16,068 bases of DNA from DAOTTW01 sp034437615. Lineage in GTDB: Bacteria; Chloroflexota; Anaerolineae; Aggregatilineales; Phototrophicaceae. Of this stretch, positions 13,302 through 16,068 are shown one piece after another. The stretch spans positions 1 through 16,068 of the forward strand of contig DAOTTW010000245.1 in the NCBI GenBank assembly GCA_034437615.1. The letters are read 5' to 3'. The notes under the pieces are model-generated. The model worked only from the letters and a program-made list of their open reading frames with translations. It ran no database searches and was not told the origin of the DNA. Position numbers and translations under genes: made by a program. Position 1 is the stretch's first letter. Each line of letters starts with the position of its first letter.

Positions 13302-14546
13302 ATGTTCCGAAGCCGCAACCAAATTTACCGCAATTACAAGAAGCCGCTGTTTCGTAAGCAGAAAAACACCGGGCGCTATGTGTTTATGCTGGCGCTACTG
13401 GCGCTGATCGTCGGGATTCCGGTGGTGGCGTGGTGGCAGTTCGACGCCGTGCAACTGAGTGCGCTGGATGCCATCGGCTATGCGCCCACAGCGACGCCTT
13501 TCGCCAGCGAACGCGCCAACCGCGCCCAACAATTGTATGACCTGGGGGATGTGCAAGCAGCGGCGCTGCTGTATGAGATGGCGGTCACGGCACAACCGGA
13601 GAACCCAAGCTACCTGTACGAATTCGGCATGACGCTGGTCGAGCAGGACGAGCTAACACGGGCGGCGCAACTCGGTGAGCGCCTGATTGAAATAGCCCCC
13701 GACGACCCACGCGGTTACGCGCTGAAAGCCAACGCAACCATGTGGACCGACCCAGTTGAAGCGGTGCCTGCGGCCATCATCGGCACGGAGCTAGGCACAC
13801 CGTTCGCACCACTGAACGCCGCGCTCGCCATCGCCTACACGCAGATCGGGCGCTATGCCGAAGCGGTGCAAAACGGTGATCTGGCCATCCGCATCAACCC
13901 GATGGACGCCAATGCCCGCCGCGCCTATTCATATCCGTTGATTCTGACAGGCCGCTACAACGAAGCGATTGAGCAGCTACAACGCGCCATCGAGATCAAC
14001 CCGAACCTGACAGCGCCTTATTTTGAGCTTGCAGCGCTGTATCGGCGCATCAACGATGAAGAAATGGCCGTCGGCATCTATGAGCGCATCATCCAGCAGG
14101 AACCGGACAACGAGCGGGCCTACCTGCGCGTGTGCGAGACCTATGCCTCTGTTGGTTTATTTCAGGACGCCGAAGCCTTCTGTGACCGCGCACTAGAAAT
14201 TGACCCGAATTACGCCTCTGCGCACCGGATGCGCGGCCAATTGCGCTATAGCCGCCGCAACTACGAAGGCGCGATTGACTCGTTCGAGACGTGCAAGGCG
14301 CTTGGCTCCGATGAAATCGAATGCGATTACCTGCGCGGTTGGGCCAAGTACCTGCTGGGTCAGTGTGACGAAGCCTGGACCATCCTCAACGATTCGTTAC
14401 AGCTTGCCCGGCGAGAACCTGTGATCGAGACGATTAACATCGGCCTGACCAACATCACGATTCGCTGTGCGGGTTACGCCAATCGCTCCTTGCCGACGCC
14501 GATACCACCCACACCCATCCCACCGACGCCGATTGGGGGCTTTTAG
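13302..14546 (+). CDS. Membrane-anchored extracytoplasmic TPR protein, paralogue 1
   Basis: A 414-aa protein. A strongly basic cytoplasmic start (residues 1-25) precedes one TM helix (about 26-45). A short spacer with PTATP (62-66) leads to eight or nine tetratricopeptide repeats (about 70-370), clearest at 207-240 (GRYNEAIEQLQRAIEINPN) and 274-303. A Pro/Thr/Ile tail (398-410) ends the protein. TPR arrays are protein-binding scaffolds; the basic N-terminus places this one outside the membrane. Cysteines lie at 278, 294, 331, 341, 355 and 389, all in the C-terminal half, and are shared with the next gene's product. The ATG at 13302 has a weak AGG upstream. The stop is one base before the next start, so the two genes form an operon. 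The partner is unknown; divergence from the penicillin-binding protein suggests cell-wall work (inference). Confidence 0.88.
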   Translation: MFRSRNQIYRNYKKPLFRKQKNTGRYVFMLALLALIVGIPVVAWWQFDAVQLSALDAIGYAPTATPFASERANRAQQLYDLGDVQAAALLYEMAVTAQPENPSYLYEFGMTLVEQDELTRAAQLGERLIEIAPDDPRGYALKANATMWTDPVEAVPAAIIGTELGTPFAPLNAALAIAYTQIGRYAEAVQNGDLAIRINPMDANARRAYSYPLILTGRYNEAIEQLQRAIEINPNLTAPYFELAALYRRINDEEMAVGIYERIIQQEPDNERAYLRVCETYASVGLFQDAEAFCDRALEIDPNYASAHRMRGQLRYSRRNYEGAIDSFETCKALGSDEIECDYLRGWAKYLLGQCDEAWTILNDSLQLARREPVIETINIGLTNITIRCAGYANRSLPTPIPPTPIPPTPIGGF

Positions 14547-14547
14547 C

Positions 14548-15879
14548 ATGTACGTCCGGCGAGACCTGAAACGCAACGCACTTTTTCACAAACAGCAGCG
14601 CGATAACGGCCTGCGTAATCTGCTGCTGATGCTGGTCGGCCTGGCGCTGACGCTGCTGCTGGTCGTTTATCTGCAACCGGCTTTCGTCGTGTCGGCGGTG
14701 TATCAGGTGATGGGCGTCGAGACGACGCCGACACCCTTGCCGAGTGACCTGGCGCGACAGGCTGAGGCGATGTATTACGCGGGCGAAATGGACGATGCCG
14801 AGCGCTTGCTGGCGCAAGCCCACGCACAACGCCCGGATGATGTCGCTTATATGTATGAGTATGGCCAAATCCTGATTGACCAGGATAAGCCGGATCAAGC
14901 GCTGGCGCTGGCGTCACGCATCGGCGACATTAACGCCCGCGACCCGCGTGGTTTCGCGCTGCGTGCCCGTGCCCTGACGTGGAAAGGCCAGTCGGCGTCG
15001 GCTGTGCCCATCGGCTTAGCAGGCTTGCAGGTCGCGCCGGATTTCGCGCCGCTGTATTATGCGCTGGCCTGGGCTTACACGGGTACGCAAAGCTGGCGTG
15101 AGGCGCAGGAATACGGCCTGATGGCCACCGAGTTAGCGCCCTCTGATGTGCGGGCGTACTGGTCGTATGCGACAGCCCTATCAACCGTCGGTGCGCATGA
15201 GGCCGCTATGGAAGAGCTTGAACGCGCTATCGACGTGCACTCGGCATTTTTGCCGCCCTATTTCGAGCTGGCCTTTCTGTACCTCTCTGCTGGGCGCGAT
15301 CAGGAAGCGATTGACCTCTATGACCGTATTCTCGGCATGGAACCGCGTAATGCGCGTGCGCTGCTGCGCCAATGCGATGCTTACCGCAAAGTGGGCGAAT
15401 TTGAGCGTGCAAAGGGCCTGTGCCGTGATGCGGTTGACGCCGACCCCAGCTTCATCCCAGCGCAGTATCGGCTCGGCTTGCTGAATTACAGTGATCGTGC
15501 GTTTGAGGCCGCCCGCAACAACTTTGAAACTTGCCTGGACGCCAGCCCCGGCAATCTGCAATGCTACTATCACCTGGGCCTGACACATTACTACCTGGAT
15601 AACTGCGGTACGGCCTGGACTATGCTGCAAGAGGCGCTGGTGATGGCACAGGCGCAGTCCAACGCTGGCGAAGCGATTAGCACGATCCGCGAAGGGTTGG
15701 ACGCGATTGATGACGACCCGCGTTGCCTGGGGCGCTTTGGCCGCAATGCAGAGCAAGCGACGCCCAGCCCGGCTTTTGAGTTGCCACAACAATTACCGAG
15801 CCTGCCGACGCAAACGCCGACGCCGCGCCCAACCCGCACACCGTTTATCACACCGACGCCGCCCGATGGCAGCATGTGA
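14548..15879 (+). CDS. Membrane-anchored extracytoplasmic TPR protein, paralogue 2
   Basis: A 443-aa paralogue of the upstream product with the same plan. A basic start (1-23) is followed by a TM helix (about 24-42) and TTPTPLP (59-65). Eight or nine TPRs fill about residues 67-370, and a longer Pro/Thr tail ends the protein (404-438, TQTPTPRPTRTPF). Shared landmarks include DPRGFAL/DPRGYAL, PPYFELAFLY/APYFELAALY and NNFETC/DSFETC. Cysteines 276, 292, 329, 339, 353 and 393 match those of paralogue 1; the first five have identical spacing (16, 37, 10, 14). The pair arose by tandem duplication long enough ago for most surface positions to differ. The frame is open back to 14467 inside the previous gene, but the ATG at 14548, one base after the preceding TAG and behind GGGGG, fits the TM topology. 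The function is scaffold-like and the partner unknown. Confidence 0.88.
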   Translation: MYVRRDLKRNALFHKQQRDNGLRNLLLMLVGLALTLLLVVYLQPAFVVSAVYQVMGVETTPTPLPSDLARQAEAMYYAGEMDDAERLLAQAHAQRPDDVAYMYEYGQILIDQDKPDQALALASRIGDINARDPRGFALRARALTWKGQSASAVPIGLAGLQVAPDFAPLYYALAWAYTGTQSWREAQEYGLMATELAPSDVRAYWSYATALSTVGAHEAAMEELERAIDVHSAFLPPYFELAFLYLSAGRDQEAIDLYDRILGMEPRNARALLRQCDAYRKVGEFERAKGLCRDAVDADPSFIPAQYRLGLLNYSDRAFEAARNNFETCLDASPGNLQCYYHLGLTHYYLDNCGTAWTMLQEALVMAQAQSNAGEAISTIREGLDAIDDDPRCLGRFGRNAEQATPSPAFELPQQLPSLPTQTPTPRPTRTPFITPTPPDGSM

Positions 15880-15905
15880 GCGAAACAGCAGCAGGAGCCA
15901 AGCCA

Positions 15906-16068
15906 ATGCCCGATACAATGCCTGTCGTGGACCCACAACACGAGACGCAGACAGCACAAACGCCGCAAAACACCGAGAGCCAGACCGAGATTGAGAGCCA
16001 GACCGAGATTGACATGATCGCGCCGCATGAAGCCCGTCAGCGCATTCTGCAAGCGATTCAAATGCACC
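15906..16068 (+). CDS. N-terminal fragment, possibly molybdopterin molybdotransferase (MoeA-like)
   Basis: The gene runs off the window; 54 codons are visible. The ATG at 15906 has AGGAG 8 nt upstream and lies 26 bp after the TPR stop, so it probably belongs to the same operon. Residues 1-35 are polar (Gln/Thr/Glu-rich) and include a tandem ESQTEI duplication. From residue 37 the sequence MIAPHEARQRILQAI resembles the usual start of MoeA proteins (MISVEEA.ARIL-type), which insert molybdenum into molybdopterin. If so, the first 36 residues are an extra tail. With so little sequence this is a weak call; any protein starting with a similar amphipathic helix would look alike. Met37 at 16014 is an alternative start without a good ribosome site. 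Confidence 0.4.
   Translation, partial: MPDTMPVVDPQHETQTAQTPQNTESQTEIESQTEIDMIAPHEARQRILQAIQMH
15975..16010 (+). repeat. 18-bp perfect tandem duplication
   Basis: GAGAGCCAGACCGAGATT is present twice in a row, coding for ESQTEI twice in the polar N-terminal tail of the last gene. Perfect identity indicates a recent in-frame duplication. Confidence 0.9.

Noticed and set aside
14467..14547. Longer start for TPR paralogue 2
   Set aside because: It lies inside the preceding gene in another frame and would add a His/Arg-rich stretch absent from paralogue 1.
15591..16067. Minus-strand open frame across the end of TPR paralogue 2
   Set aside because: It is antisense to a well-supported gene, with low-complexity Gly/Val runs that come from the Pro/Thr codons.

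Overview
The window looks like a chromosomal segment of a Chloroflexota bacterium, probably from the Anaerolineae or a related lineage. This is an inference from several signs. Exported proteins carry Pro/Thr-rich tails and linkers of the TPTPT type. Lipoproteins end their signal peptides in an LAAC lipobox. A class A penicillin-binding protein has a very long Gln-rich cytoplasmic tail. Short hairpin repeats built around GTCCCTACA/TGTAGGGAC occur between genes. No 16S rRNA or marker gene is present to confirm the group. I found no tRNA, rRNA, CRISPR array, prophage or transposase gene.

Layout. (1) Positions 1-238 hold no convincing gene but are full of inverted repeats. (2) An SMP-30/gluconolactonase-family gene (239-1135, +) runs tail-to-tail into a minus-strand set read leftwards: an OmpR-type response regulator (4749 to 4063), a membrane histidine kinase (4021 to 2438) and a WD40 lipoprotein (2336 to 1122). 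(3) The 381-bp gap upstream of the regulator contains a MITE-like element (4826-4994) with 15-bp perfect terminal inverted repeats, TA at each side and internal hairpins. (4) A plus-strand operon follows: a small unknown protein, a PhnD-like substrate-binding lipoprotein whose start is probably a non-canonical codon, and two family 2 glycosyltransferases joined by stop/start overlaps. (5) A perfect 20-bp palindrome of the same repeat type separates the second glycosyltransferase from the convergent 1542-aa class A penicillin-binding protein (13022 to 8394). (6) Across a 279-bp divergent promoter region lie two tandem paralogous membrane-anchored TPR proteins (13302-14546 and 14548-15879). The start of a further gene, possibly moeA-like, is cut by the window end.

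Most genes concern the cell envelope: peptidoglycan synthesis, glycan transfer, envelope sensing and extracytoplasmic scaffolds. The most notable points are these. The two TPR paralogues share six cysteines, five with identical spacing. Apart from the lipidated Cys, the exported protein parts that contain cysteines have an even number (4, 6, 6, 6), and the 590-residue cytoplasmic tail of the penicillin-binding protein has none. That tail contains repeated short linear motifs. An orphan binding lipoprotein is translationally coupled to glycosyltransferases. A two-component system is followed by a beta-propeller lipoprotein. I did not find an obvious defence system or biosynthetic cluster.
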